In this document: positions 25,248 through 32,476 of the stretch, piece by piece
Layout: the number at the start of each line of letters is the position of its first letter
Numbering within the stretch: position 1 is the stretch's first letter
Source of the DNA: an uncultured Agathobaculum sp.
GTDB lineage: Bacteria; Bacillota; Clostridia; Oscillospirales; Butyricicoccaceae
Length of the DNA stretch: 37,490 nt
Assembly (NCBI RefSeq): GCF_944384735.1
Contig: NZ_CALWUN010000020.1
Location: 1-37,490 of the forward strand
Direction: 5' to 3'
The notes under the pieces: model-generated
Databases searched by the model: none
What the model saw: only the letters and a program-made list of their open reading frames with translations
What the model was told of the DNA's origin: nothing
Made by a program: the position numbers and the translations under genes

Positions 25248-26894
25248 TCACTCGACCGACAGGATATAATAATACACCGGCTGGCCGCCGTCGATCACCG
25301 AGATCTCCAGCTCCTTGTTCTCCTTGCGGAGCAGGGCCTCGACCTCAGCGGCCTGCTCCGCCGAAACGCCCGCGCCGTAGATGACGGTGGCAAACGCGCT
25401 GTCATCGGTCACCATCTCGCGCACGAGCTTTTTGATGACCGAGGCCTCACGTCCGCTGGCACACAGCTTGCCCTCGCAGAGTGACAGGTATTCGCCCTGC
25501 TTGATCTTCTTACCGTCGAACTCGCTGTCGCGCGCGGCATAGGTCACCTGACCGCTGCGCACATTGGCCGCCGCGTCGGTCATTGCCGCCGCCATGGCGG
25601 CCTCGTCCTCGCTGTCCGGGTCGACGGCCAGCATGGCCGAGATGCCCTGCGGGATAGTCTTGGTCGGCACGACGACGACCTTTTTCTCCTCGGACAGATG
25701 TGCAGCCTGCTCGGCGGCGAGAATGATATTCTTGTTGTTGGGCAGTACGAACACGATTTCAGCCGGCACGGCGTCGACCGCGCGCAGGATGTCGTCGGTC
25801 GACGGGTTCATGGTCTGGCCGCCCTGCACAACTTCATCTACACCCAGATCGGCAAACACGTTTTTCAGTCCTTCGCCTGCGGCCACCGAGACAAAGCCGA
25901 ATGGCTTTTCGGGCGGGACAATCACACGTTCTGCCGGTGCCTCTGCCGTACCCTCGATCACCTTGGCGGTGTGCTGCTCGCGCATGTTTTCGATCTTGAC
26001 GGTCAGCAGCGGGCCGAACTTCAGCCCCTCCTCGAGCGCCTTGTTCGGCTGGTCGGTGTGTACATGCACTTTGACGATATCGTCGTCCTCGACCACGACA
26101 AGGCTGTCGCCGATATCATTCAAAATTGCGCGCAGACGGCCGACATTGCGCGCCTTATCCTTGCGCGCGGCAATGAATTCGGTGCAGTAGGTGAAGGTGA
26201 TCTCCTCGTCCGCGATGGCGGAAAAATCGGCCGCGGGCTGGGGCGCTTGGGCGGCCGCACGCTCCTTGCGGATGCCGCGCAGCGCATCCAGCATGCCCTC
26301 CAGAATGGTCAGATAGCCGCAGCCGCCCGCATCCACCACGCCTGCCTTTTCCAGCACGGGGTTCTGATGCACGGTTTCCTCCAGCGCCTGATGGCCGCGC
26401 TCAAGCACGGCTTCGAGCACCTTTTCCGCCGACAGCTCGGGCTCGGCCTGACAGGCTTCGACCGCGTGCTGCGCGGACACGCGCGACACGGTCAGGATGG
26501 TGCCCTCGGCGGGCTTCATCACCGCCTTGTAGGCGGTCTCGACGCCTTCACGCAGCGCCAGCGCCAGTTCGCGCCCGCCTGCTGCGGCGGTTTCGCGCAG
26601 GCGTTTGGCCACGCCCCGGAACAGCAGCGACAGGATGACGCCCGAATTGCCGCGCGCCCCGCGCAGCAGCGCGGAAGCCGTTGTATCCACAGCCTTGGCC
26701 AGCGTCGGCTCGGTCAGTTTTTCCAATTCGGTCATTGCCGCGGCCATGGTCATGGACATGTTGGTGCCGGTGTCGCCGTCCGGCACCGGGAACACATTCA
26801 GCTCGTTGACCTGCTCTTTCTTTTCGGCAATGGCCAGCGCACCCTCAATCACCATCGACTGGAACAGCGCGCCGTTGATTTTCTGCTCTGCCAT
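25248..26894 (-). CDS. fakA: Fatty acid kinase catalytic subunit / DAK-phosphatase-domain protein (YloV-like)
   Basis: A 548-residue protein. The N-terminal DhaL-like kinase domain has the metal-binding motif NVFPVPDGDTGTNM (Asp39, Asp41) and LLRGARGNSGVILS; the C-terminal part resembles the FakA/YloV middle and C-terminal domains (VPNNKNI-like FVLPNNKNIILAAEQA, VVPTKTIPQGISAML). FakA phosphorylates fatty acids bound to a FakB (DegV) protein, feeding host or recycled fatty acids into phospholipid. A GGGAGAG ribosome site precedes the ATG. It follows an Asp23-family gene, as yloU-yloV do in Bacillus, but a 222-bp hairpin array separates them. Confidence 0.92.
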   Translation of the reverse strand: MAEQKINGALFQSMVIEGALAIAEKKEQVNELNVFPVPDGDTGTNMSMTMAAAMTELEKLTEPTLAKAVDTTASALLRGARGNSGVILSLLFRGVAKRLRETAAAGGRELALALREGVETAYKAVMKPAEGTILTVSRVSAQHAVEACQAEPELSAEKVLEAVLERGHQALEETVHQNPVLEKAGVVDAGGCGYLTILEGMLDALRGIRKERAAAQAPQPAADFSAIADEEITFTYCTEFIAARKDKARNVGRLRAILNDIGDSLVVVEDDDIVKVHVHTDQPNKALEEGLKFGPLLTVKIENMREQHTAKVIEGTAEAPAERVIVPPEKPFGFVSVAAGEGLKNVFADLGVDEVVQGGQTMNPSTDDILRAVDAVPAEIVFVLPNNKNIILAAEQAAHLSEEKKVVVVPTKTIPQGISAMLAVDPDSEDEAAMAAAMTDAAANVRSGQVTYAARDSEFDGKKIKQGEYLSLCEGKLCASGREASVIKKLVREMVTDDSAFATVIYGAGVSAEQAAEVEALLRKENKELEISVIDGGQPVYYYILSVE

Positions 26895-26934
26895 TTGCTT
26901 TAACTCTCCCTAATCTCTATTTTCAGGCCGCCCC

Positions 26935-27111
26935 CGCGCCACAGGCGCGCATTTGATCTGGAAACCGCCCTGCGGTTTCCATCAAAAGACCGAGTTTTGC
27001 CCGGTCTTTTGATACCACGACCCAGCGCCCTTGGGGCGCGCCATTCGGGTATCGAAAGCCGGTTTGTCACAACCGGCTTTCGTATATAGGGGACTTTTGA
27101 AGTCCCCTATA
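26935..27111. repeat. Intergenic hairpin array B (between the asp23-family gene and fakA)
   Basis: Six inverted repeats stand in line: 26935-26949 (CGCGCC, loop ACA), 26959-26981 (TGGAAACCGC, loop CCT), 26981-27013 (12-bp stem ATCAAAAGACCG, loop AGTTTTGCC), 27025-27039 (GCGCCC, loop TTG), 27053-27082 (12-bp CGAAAGCCGGTT) and 27085-27111 (12-bp TATAGGGGACTT, loop TTG). All long stems are perfect. In the direction of transcription the array starts 5 bp after the Asp23-family stop and ends 40 bp before fakA. Confidence 0.85.
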
Positions 27112-27116
27112 ATTGG

Positions 27117-27467
27117 TTAGTCTGCCCGGATACTCTCGACGTAGATGTCGACGTTCTTGACGTCCACGCCGGTCAGGCGCTCGACGTGATAACGCACCTC
27201 GCCAATGATCGAGCGGCAGACCGTCGCAATGTTGACGCCGTGTTCGACCGCGATGTGCAGGTCAATATTGACGCCGCCGTCCGGCGCTTCCGTCACCTTG
27301 ACGCCGCGCGACTGCGAATCCCGCCCGAGCAGGTGCGCCAGCCCGTCCGACACGGTGCGGATGGTCATGCCCTTGACGCCAAAGCAGGACGACGCCGCGT
27401 AGCCCGCGATGCCGGCGAGTACTTCGTTGGTGATTTCGATATATCCGAGATCGGTCTTGATCGTCAT
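27117..27467 (-). CDS. Asp23/Gls24 family envelope stress response protein (YloU-like)
   Basis: A 116-residue member of the Asp23/Gls24 (DUF322) family: GYIEITNEVLAGIAGYAASS at the start, then FGVKGMTIR, VNIDLHIAVEHGVNIATVCRSI and VERLTGVDVKNVDIYVESI. Members are small cytosolic or membrane-associated proteins linked to envelope stress and abundant in staphylococci; the yloU branch goes with yloV/fakA. ATG 27467 has GGGAGGGG upstream and is preferred to the start at 27485. It heads the operon with fakA and has its own promoter. Confidence 0.92.
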   Translation of the reverse strand: MTIKTDLGYIEITNEVLAGIAGYAASSCFGVKGMTIRTVSDGLAHLLGRDSQSRGVKVTEAPDGGVNIDLHIAVEHGVNIATVCRSIIGEVRYHVERLTGVDVKNVDIYVESIRAD

Positions 27468-27500
27468 GGATACCCCTCCCTGCAATCATTTGCTTCCTAT

Positions 27501-27529
27501 ATGATATAACAGATCGTGCCTGAATACAA
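27501..27529 (-). promoter_or_regulatory. Promoter of the asp23-family gene and fakA
   Basis: Minus strand TTGTAT (27529-27524), a 17-bp spacer and TATCAT (27506-27501). Confidence 0.6.
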
Positions 27530-27628
27530 GTAAATCGTCAATATTTTTGCAAAATCTTTGCGATTGTCCGCATCCTGCGCGGAATTTCGTTCCGATTTTG
27601 CAAAAAAAGCCTTGAGCTGCAAAATTCC

Positions 27629-27644
27629 GCAAACAAATGTTTGC
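27629..27644. promoter_or_regulatory. Possible second LexA-like palindrome
   Basis: GCAAACAAATGTTTGC is a near-perfect palindrome with the spacing of the Bacillus-type SOS box, but CAAAC/GTTTG replaces CGAAC/GTTCG. It overlaps the lexA -35 box (27641-27646). Confidence 0.35.
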
Positions 27645-27669
27645 CTTTTGCGTGAATCTGGGGTATAAT
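27641..27669 (+). promoter_or_regulatory. Promoter of lexA
   Basis: TTGCCT (27641-27646), a 17-bp spacer and a perfect TATAAT (27664-27669). The LexA box lies 10 bp downstream of the -10. Confidence 0.75.
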
Positions 27670-27679
27670 AAAGAAAACA

Positions 27680-27693
27680 CGAACGGATGTTCC
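27680..27693. promoter_or_regulatory. LexA binding site (SOS box)
   Basis: CGAACGGATGTTCC fits the Firmicute consensus CGAACRNRYGTTYC at every position. It is placed to block the lexA transcript near its start, giving autoregulation and probably SOS control of recG. Confidence 0.9.
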
Positions 27694-27721
27694 GGAGGAA
27701 CGCCGGAAGGAGTGCACCCGT

Positions 27722-28312
27722 ATGAAACAGATTTCCGCTAAACAGCAACGGATCCTTGACTATATCAGCAGCTTTTCGCTCGAGCACGGTTACCCGCCCT
27801 CGGTGCGCGAGATCTGCGCGGAGATGAACCTGCGCTCGCCCTCGACCGTGCACGCCCACCTGAAAAAATTGCAGGAGGCGGGCTACCTCGAGCCGACCGA
27901 GCACAAGTCCCGCACGCTGACGCCGGTTTCCGGCCCGTCCATGGTGCCGCGCGTACCTATCCTCGGCCGCGTTACCGCCGGTATGCCCATCCTTGCGGTT
28001 GAGGAGCACGTCGGCTATGTGCCTTTTGAGCCGGCGGCTGGCGGCGGGGAGTATTATGCCCTGCGCATCCGCGGCGACTCGATGGTCGGCGTGGGCATTA
28101 TGGATGAGGATCTGGTCATTGTCCGGCAGGATGTATCCGCGCGCAGCGGCGATATTGTCATTGCGCTGCTGGAGGACGAGGCCACCTGCAAAACGCTCAA
28201 CATCACGCCGGACGGCGTGTGGCTGATGCCGGAAAACCCGGCCTACCCGCCGATCAACGGCACAGGCTGCCAGATACTCGGCGTGGTCAAGGCCGTTTAC
28301 AGAGAATACTGA
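27722..28312 (+). CDS. lexA: LexA SOS repressor
   Basis: A 196-residue repressor. The N-terminal winged helix (ISAKQQRILDYISSFSLEHG, then YPPSVREICAEMNLRSPSTVHAHL) binds the SOS box. The self-cleavage site is Ala86-Gly87 in RVTAGMPI, and the Ser-Lys dyad is Ser120 (RGDSMVGVGI) and Lys157 (EDEATCKTL). RecA filaments trigger cleavage. GGAAGGAG lies before the ATG. The gene sits 57 bp upstream of recG with only a small GC hairpin between, so recG probably shares its DNA-damage control. Confidence 0.97.
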   Translation: MKQISAKQQRILDYISSFSLEHGYPPSVREICAEMNLRSPSTVHAHLKKLQEAGYLEPTEHKSRTLTPVSGPSMVPRVPILGRVTAGMPILAVEEHVGYVPFEPAAGGGEYYALRIRGDSMVGVGIMDEDLVIVRQDVSARSGDIVIALLEDEATCKTLNITPDGVWLMPENPAYPPINGTGCQILGVVKAVYREY

Positions 28313-28369
28313 TACATGGCACTGGCCGCCCCTTTGCGGGCGGCTGTACGCCTATATGAGGATTTTACG

Positions 28370-30415
28370 ATGCCCACACTCGAGGACAACATCCGCTTTG
28401 TCAAGGGCGTCGGCCCGAAAAAGGCCGCGCTGCTGGAAAAACTGCATATCCACACGCTGCTGGATGCGCTTGAGACCTATCCGCGCGACTATGAGGACAG
28501 GACGGTGCTCACCCGCATTGCCGACCTCGCGGACGACGGCAAGTACGCCATCCGCGCGGTGCTCGGCACCGAACCCAAGGTCAGCCGCATCCGCAAAGGG
28601 ATGACGCTGGTCAAGTGCACCATCTTCGACGAGACCGGCTCGCTCGCAGTGACATGGTTCAACAACCCCTATGCCGCTGCACTTGTGCGTGTCGGGCAGG
28701 AATATCTGTTCTACGGCCGCGTGCAGCAGAACGGCCGCGTCCGCATGCTGGTTTCGCCGCAGGCCGAGAAAATCGAGGAGGGGGATGACCACCCCGGACA
28801 CATCGTGCCTGTCTACCCATTGACGGCCGGGCTGACCCAGCGTGACCTTGCGCGCGTGACCGAAGCCGCGCTGGACGCCATGCCGGGCGATTGGCCCGAC
28901 CCGCTGCCCGAAGTGCTGCGCGCCAGATACGGCCTGCCGGACGCCGCCGACGCGCTCGCCGCCATCCACCGGCCGCAGACCGCGCAGGATATGCGTGACG
29001 CGCGCCGCCGTATGGTGTTCGAGGAGTTATTTTTGCTGTGCTGTGGCTTGCAGCAGCTCAAGGAGCGCCGGAAAGTCGTCAAGGGAATCGTTTTTAATCG
29101 AATTAGCCAAGTTACTTGGGATTTTTGGGAATGCTTGCCGTTTATGCCTACAAATGCGCAAATCAAGGCCATAGGTGAAATTTGCGAGGACTGCGCCTCC
29201 GGCCGGCCGATGAACCGGCTGGTGCAGGGCGACGTCGGCTCGGGCAAGACGGTGGTCGCCGCCGCGCTGTGCGCGCTCGCCGCGCAGAACGGCTATCAGG
29301 CGGCTTTCATGGCGCCAACCGAAATCCTTGCCGCCCAGCATGCCGAAACACTCAGTCCGCTGCTGGCAAAGCTGGGCATCACTTGCACATTGCTGACCGG
29401 CTCGATGGGCGCGGCGCAGCGCCGCGCAGCGCTCGCTGCGGTCGAAAGCGGCGGGGCGCAGGTCGTCATCGGCACGCACGCGCTCATCCAGCAGGGCGTG
29501 ACCTTCCATCGGTTGGGCGCGGTCGTGGCCGACGAGCAGCACCGCTTCGGCGTGGCACAGCGCGCCGCGCTCGCGGCCAAGGGCGAGGCGCCCCATGTGC
29601 TCGTCATGTCGGCCACGCCCATCCCGCGCACGCTGGCGCTCATCCTGTACGGCGACCTCGACGTGGCCGTGCTGGACGAGCTGCCGCCCGGCCGTCAGCC
29701 GGTCGCAACCTATGCGGTTGGCGAGAACATGCGCCGCCGCATTACTGCCTTTATCGATAAGCAGATTGCAGACGGCGGGCAGGTGTATGTCGTCTGCCCG
29801 CTGGTCGAGGAGGGGGAAACCGACCTCAAAAGCGCTGAGCAGCACGCGGCTGACCTGCAGCACGACCTGCCGCACCGGCGTGTCGCTGTGCTGCATGGCC
29901 GCATGAAAAGTGCGGACAAGGAGCATGTCATGCAGGCGTTTGCGGCGGGGGAGTACGATATTCTGGTTGCAACGACCGTCATCGAGGTCGGCGTTGATGT
30001 GCCCAATGCCAACCTGATGGTCGTCGAGGATGCCGACCGCTTTGGGCTGTCCCAGCTGCACCAGCTGCGCGGGCGTGTCGGGCGCGGTAAGCGGCAGTCC
30101 TACTGCATCTTTTTTGGGGCGGACAAGGGCCAGACCGCGCGTGAACGGCTCAAGATCCTGTGCAAGACGAACGACGGTTTTGAGGTCGCGCGCGCCGACC
30201 TTGCGCAGCGCGGCCCGGGCGACTTTTTCGGCCGGCGGCAGCACGGCCTGCCCGCATTGCATGTCGCCGACCTTGCCAGCGATCTGGAGCTGATGCAGCG
30301 TGCGCGCGAGGAGGCCGAAGCCCTGCTCGCGGCTGATCCGCAGCTTGCCGGTTATCCCGCCCTGCGCGAACGGGTGCAGCGGATGTTTGCAGAGCGGGAG
30401 GAGACGTTCAATTGA
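28370..30415 (+). CDS. recG: ATP-dependent DNA helicase RecG
   Basis: A 681-residue helicase that reverses stalled forks and processes branched DNA. The N-terminal wedge/OB domain begins near IRFVKGVGPKKAALLEKLHI. Superfamily 2 motifs follow: MNRLVQGDVGSGKTVVAAAL (Walker A), VVADEQHRFGVAQR (the family has DEQHRFG), MSATPIPRTLALILYGDLD, ATTVIEVGVDVPNA and QLRGRVGRGK. ATG 28370 is chosen because the family starts here and GAGG lies 8 bp upstream; the longer frame to 28316 is unsupported. Bases 29085-29190 are clearly more AT-rich and use rarer codons than the rest. A hairpin array follows the stop. Confidence 0.97.
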   Translation: MPTLEDNIRFVKGVGPKKAALLEKLHIHTLLDALETYPRDYEDRTVLTRIADLADDGKYAIRAVLGTEPKVSRIRKGMTLVKCTIFDETGSLAVTWFNNPYAAALVRVGQEYLFYGRVQQNGRVRMLVSPQAEKIEEGDDHPGHIVPVYPLTAGLTQRDLARVTEAALDAMPGDWPDPLPEVLRARYGLPDAADALAAIHRPQTAQDMRDARRRMVFEELFLLCCGLQQLKERRKVVKGIVFNRISQVTWDFWECLPFMPTNAQIKAIGEICEDCASGRPMNRLVQGDVGSGKTVVAAALCALAAQNGYQAAFMAPTEILAAQHAETLSPLLAKLGITCTLLTGSMGAAQRRAALAAVESGGAQVVIGTHALIQQGVTFHRLGAVVADEQHRFGVAQRAALAAKGEAPHVLVMSATPIPRTLALILYGDLDVAVLDELPPGRQPVATYAVGENMRRRITAFIDKQIADGGQVYVVCPLVEEGETDLKSAEQHAADLQHDLPHRRVAVLHGRMKSADKEHVMQAFAAGEYDILVATTVIEVGVDVPNANLMVVEDADRFGLSQLHQLRGRVGRGKRQSYCIFFGADKGQTARERLKILCKTNDGFEVARADLAQRGPGDFFGRRQHGLPALHVADLASDLELMQRAREEAEALLAADPQLAGYPALRERVQRMFAEREETFN

Positions 30416-30437
30416 TTGCGCGGCGGCTGCAAAAAAG

Positions 30438-30465
30438 AAGGGAGAACCCGCAAGGGTTCTCCCTT
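30438..30465. repeat. 28-nt palindromic repeat, left copy
   Basis: AAGGGAGAACCC, loop GCAA, then GGGTTCTCCCTT: a perfect 12-bp stem closed by a GNRA-type tetraloop. It differs from the right copy at one base. Confidence 0.9.
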
Positions 30466-30627
30466 AAGTCTGTCGATAAAGTCCTCGCGCTGCAGCGCGC
30501 ATTGTTCAGCCGCTCTGTGAGCGGTATCAAAAAAGCGAGCTTTGCCCGCTTTTTTGATACATTTGATTCGATCGGAAGCGTGGTTCCGATCGAGAGGCTG
30601 TCGAAAACTATGTTTTTCGACAGCCTC

Positions 30628-30655
30628 AAGGGAGAACGCGCAAGGGTTCTCCCTT
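30628..30655. repeat. 28-nt palindromic repeat, right copy
   Basis: The same 28 nt as at 30438 except that C at position 11 is G (AAGGGAGAACGC). The two copies are direct repeats of a palindrome and bracket hairpin array C. Confidence 0.9.
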
Positions 30656-30690
30656 TTGTACTGGCAATCCACGGTTGCTGACGCAGCCGG

Positions 30691-31638
30691 TTAGGCATCC
30701 GGAGGCGCAGGGGGCTGCGGGTCGTCCGGCTCGCTGGGCGCAGCAGACACCGTCGGCGGTGCGGGCTGCTGGTGTGCCTGTTCCGCTTTCCTGCGGCGCG
30801 CGACAACGACGGCCAGCACACCGCCCGCAGTCGCCATCAGCAGGAAGACTGGCCACAGCGTGACAACAAGCAGGATGATGCCGCGCACCGTGGCGGTCAA
30901 GCCGTCCAGCCCGCTCTGTGCGGCGCGGCTGACCTGTGCGCCAAAACCGGTACCCTCGGAGACGGCGGTCAGCATCTGAACCTCCCGCAGCGTGACATGC
31001 AGCGTGGAAAAGCTGACGAGGTCGTCATAATGCCGCATCTCGCCGGTCAATGTGTCGATTTCGTATTCGCAGTCGGCCAATGCGTTTTCCAGCTCAATGA
31101 TATCCTCCATCTGCGCGGCCTGGTCGAGCAGCGCGAGCAGGCGCTCGTGCTTGGTGCGCAGTGTCGCCAGACGGATCTCGATATCGGTGTAGGCCGTCGT
31201 CACGTCGTCGCTCCAACGGGTCGATGAAACGACGTGGCAGGTCTCGCCCAGCTGGGTGAACATGGTTTCAAACTTATCCTGCGGCACACGCAGGGTATAG
31301 TTGGCCGTGCGGCCGCCCTTTTCGCCCGAGCTGCCGCTCGACTCGATGTAGCCGCCTGCTTCGGCGGTCATCTGCTCGATGGACGCGCAAGCCGCGTCGT
31401 ATGACTGGGTTTCCAGCGTCAGGTCGGCGGACAAAATCAGCTTGGCGTTTTCGCGCACGGCGGAAAAGTCCGCCGCCGTGCCGGTTTCCGCCGTATCCAT
31501 AGCGACCGCGCCTTCCGTCGTCTGCGCCGCGCCGTTATCCGCGGCGGCGCTGTCGTTTGCTGTGCTGCCCGAAGCGCCGCATGCGCCGAGCAGCATAAGC
31601 AGCAGCGCCAGACAAATACAAAGCCCTCCTCGTTTCAT
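30691..31638 (-). CDS. DUF4349 lipoprotein
   Basis: A 315-residue predicted lipoprotein. The signal peptide ends in LLGAC (lipobox, Cys20). After a disordered Ala/Thr/Asp region comes the DUF4349 domain (ETQSYDAACASIEQMTAEAGGYIESS, then LRVPQDKFETMFTQLGE and DIEIRLATLRTKHERLLALL), with a heptad-like helix around QAAQMEDIIELENALADCEYEI. A membrane span (LLVVTLWPVFLLMATAGGVLAVVV) and a basic Pro-rich C-terminus follow. So it is anchored at both ends. ATG 31638 is preferred to GTG 31641 by spacing from AAAGGGGTG. A GGAACT/GTCTAA promoter points to control by an ECF sigma factor, hence an envelope-stress role (inference). Confidence 0.88.
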   Translation of the reverse strand: MKRGGLCICLALLLMLLGACGASGSTANDSAAADNGAAQTTEGAVAMDTAETGTAADFSAVRENAKLILSADLTLETQSYDAACASIEQMTAEAGGYIESSGSSGEKGGRTANYTLRVPQDKFETMFTQLGETCHVVSSTRWSDDVTTAYTDIEIRLATLRTKHERLLALLDQAAQMEDIIELENALADCEYEIDTLTGEMRHYDDLVSFSTLHVTLREVQMLTAVSEGTGFGAQVSRAAQSGLDGLTATVRGIILLVVTLWPVFLLMATAGGVLAVVVARRRKAEQAHQQPAPPTVSAAPSEPDDPQPPAPPDA

Positions 31639-31671
31639 CACAGGACACCCCTTTCCGGTTGTGGTTATCCT

Positions 31672-31700
31672 GTTAGACGGGAGGGCTTTGGTTCAGTTCC
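31672..31700 (-). promoter_or_regulatory. ECF sigma-type promoter of the DUF4349 gene
   Basis: Minus strand GGAACTG (31700-31694), then 15 bp, then GTCTAA (31678-31673) within CGTCTAAC. This matches the sigma-E consensus GGAACTT-N15-GTCTAA at all but one base. No sigma-A promoter is evident nearer the gene. Confidence 0.7.
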
Positions 31701-31765
31701 CAATTGTTTCCGTTTTGTAAACCGTGATAATGTAAGGGCGGGTCAATGCCGGCCTGCCGATGGGT

Positions 31766-32320
31766 TTAGACGTCCTTCTGGTAGCGGGTCTCCTCAAACG
31801 AGCCGATCGCGCCGCATACGCCGCATACGTCCGGACGTTTGTCGTAGATCGCGCCGCAGAATGTGCAGCGGTAGCCCTGCGCCGTGACCGTGCGCTTCTG
31901 CTCGGGCTGCTCGGCCGGTGCGGACGAACCCCTGTTCAGCGCGGAGAGCGCGGCGAAGAAGCGCATCTCATGGTCCTTCTCAATGCGGGCAATGTTGTCG
32001 AACAGGGCGGCAACGTCGTCGAAGCCCTCCTCGCGTGCGATCTTGGCAAACTCCGGGTACATGCTGCTCCACTCGCCGTACTCGCCCTTGATCGCAGTCT
32101 GCAGGTTGTCCGCGCTCGAACCAACGCCGACAGCCTTTTCATACAGCAGGCGGCCGTGCGCGCCCTCGTTCTGCGCCAGATCGGTGAACAGGTTGGCAAC
32201 GTCCAGATTGCCTTCCTTGCGGGCTTTTTCTGCAAAGAACAGATATTTATTGCGCGCCATCGACTCACCGCTGAATGCCGCCAACAGATTCTGCTCCGTA
32301 CGTGTTCCTTTCAAGCTCAT
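31766..32320 (-). CDS. Rubrerythrin
   Basis: A 184-residue non-haem iron protein that reduces hydrogen peroxide in anaerobes. The N-terminal four-helix ferritin-like domain has di-iron ligands at Glu19, Glu52-His55 (NEGAHG) and Glu114-His117 (RIEKDHEM), plus carboxylates around residue 94-98. A Ser/Pro/Glu linker (about 130-145) leads to a rubredoxin-like domain with Cys152-x2-Cys155 and Cys166-x2-Cys169. Length is normal. AGGAGGA precedes the ATG. A PerR-like site overlaps the -10 region, fitting peroxide control. Confidence 0.96.
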   Translation of the reverse strand: MSLKGTRTEQNLLAAFSGESMARNKYLFFAEKARKEGNLDVANLFTDLAQNEGAHGRLLYEKAVGVGSSADNLQTAIKGEYGEWSSMYPEFAKIAREEGFDDVAALFDNIARIEKDHEMRFFAALSALNRGSSAPAEQPEQKRTVTAQGYRCTFCGAIYDKRPDVCGVCGAIGSFEETRYQKDV

Positions 32321-32375
32321 GGTAATTCCTCCTATTGCTGATATTTATTACCTGATGATAACTCCTATCATTTCC

Positions 32376-32390
32376 TTGCAATCATTATAC
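32376..32390 (-). promoter_or_regulatory. -10 box and PerR-like operator of the rubrerythrin gene
   Basis: The minus strand has a perfect TATAAT (32389-32384). Read as GTATAATGATTGCAA it matches 11 of the 14 fixed positions of the PerR box TTATAATNATTATAA. The -35 is weak. Confidence 0.45.
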
Positions 32391-32476
32391 TACCAATTTG
32401 GTGTTTTTACGAATAATGTAACATAACTGTAACATAGTTGTACAATACGCAACAAGAGGAACGGGACACCGGGCGC

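Larger units (their letters stand above)
30438..30655. repeat. Intergenic hairpin array C (recG - DUF4349 gene)
   Basis: Seven inverted repeats in 218 bp: 30438-30465 (12-bp stem, GCAA loop), 30486-30499 (CGCGC, loop TGCA), 30510-30524 (CCGCTC, loop TGT), 30524-30560 (14-bp stem GTATCAAAAAAGCG, loop AGCTTTGCC), 30568-30593 (TCGATCGGAA), 30594-30627 (14-bp GAGGCTGTCGAAAA) and 30628-30655 (copy of the first). It lies between convergent genes and has no open frame that looks real. The last hairpin is followed by TTTT and can terminate recG transcription. Confidence 0.85.

Noticed and set aside
29085-29190. Small insertion element inside recG
   Set aside because: The frame continues, the helicase motifs are in register, the protein length is normal and there are no terminal repeats.
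30438-30655. CRISPR array
   Set aside because: There are only two copies of one repeat, the intervening units differ in length and are themselves palindromic, and no cas gene is nearby.
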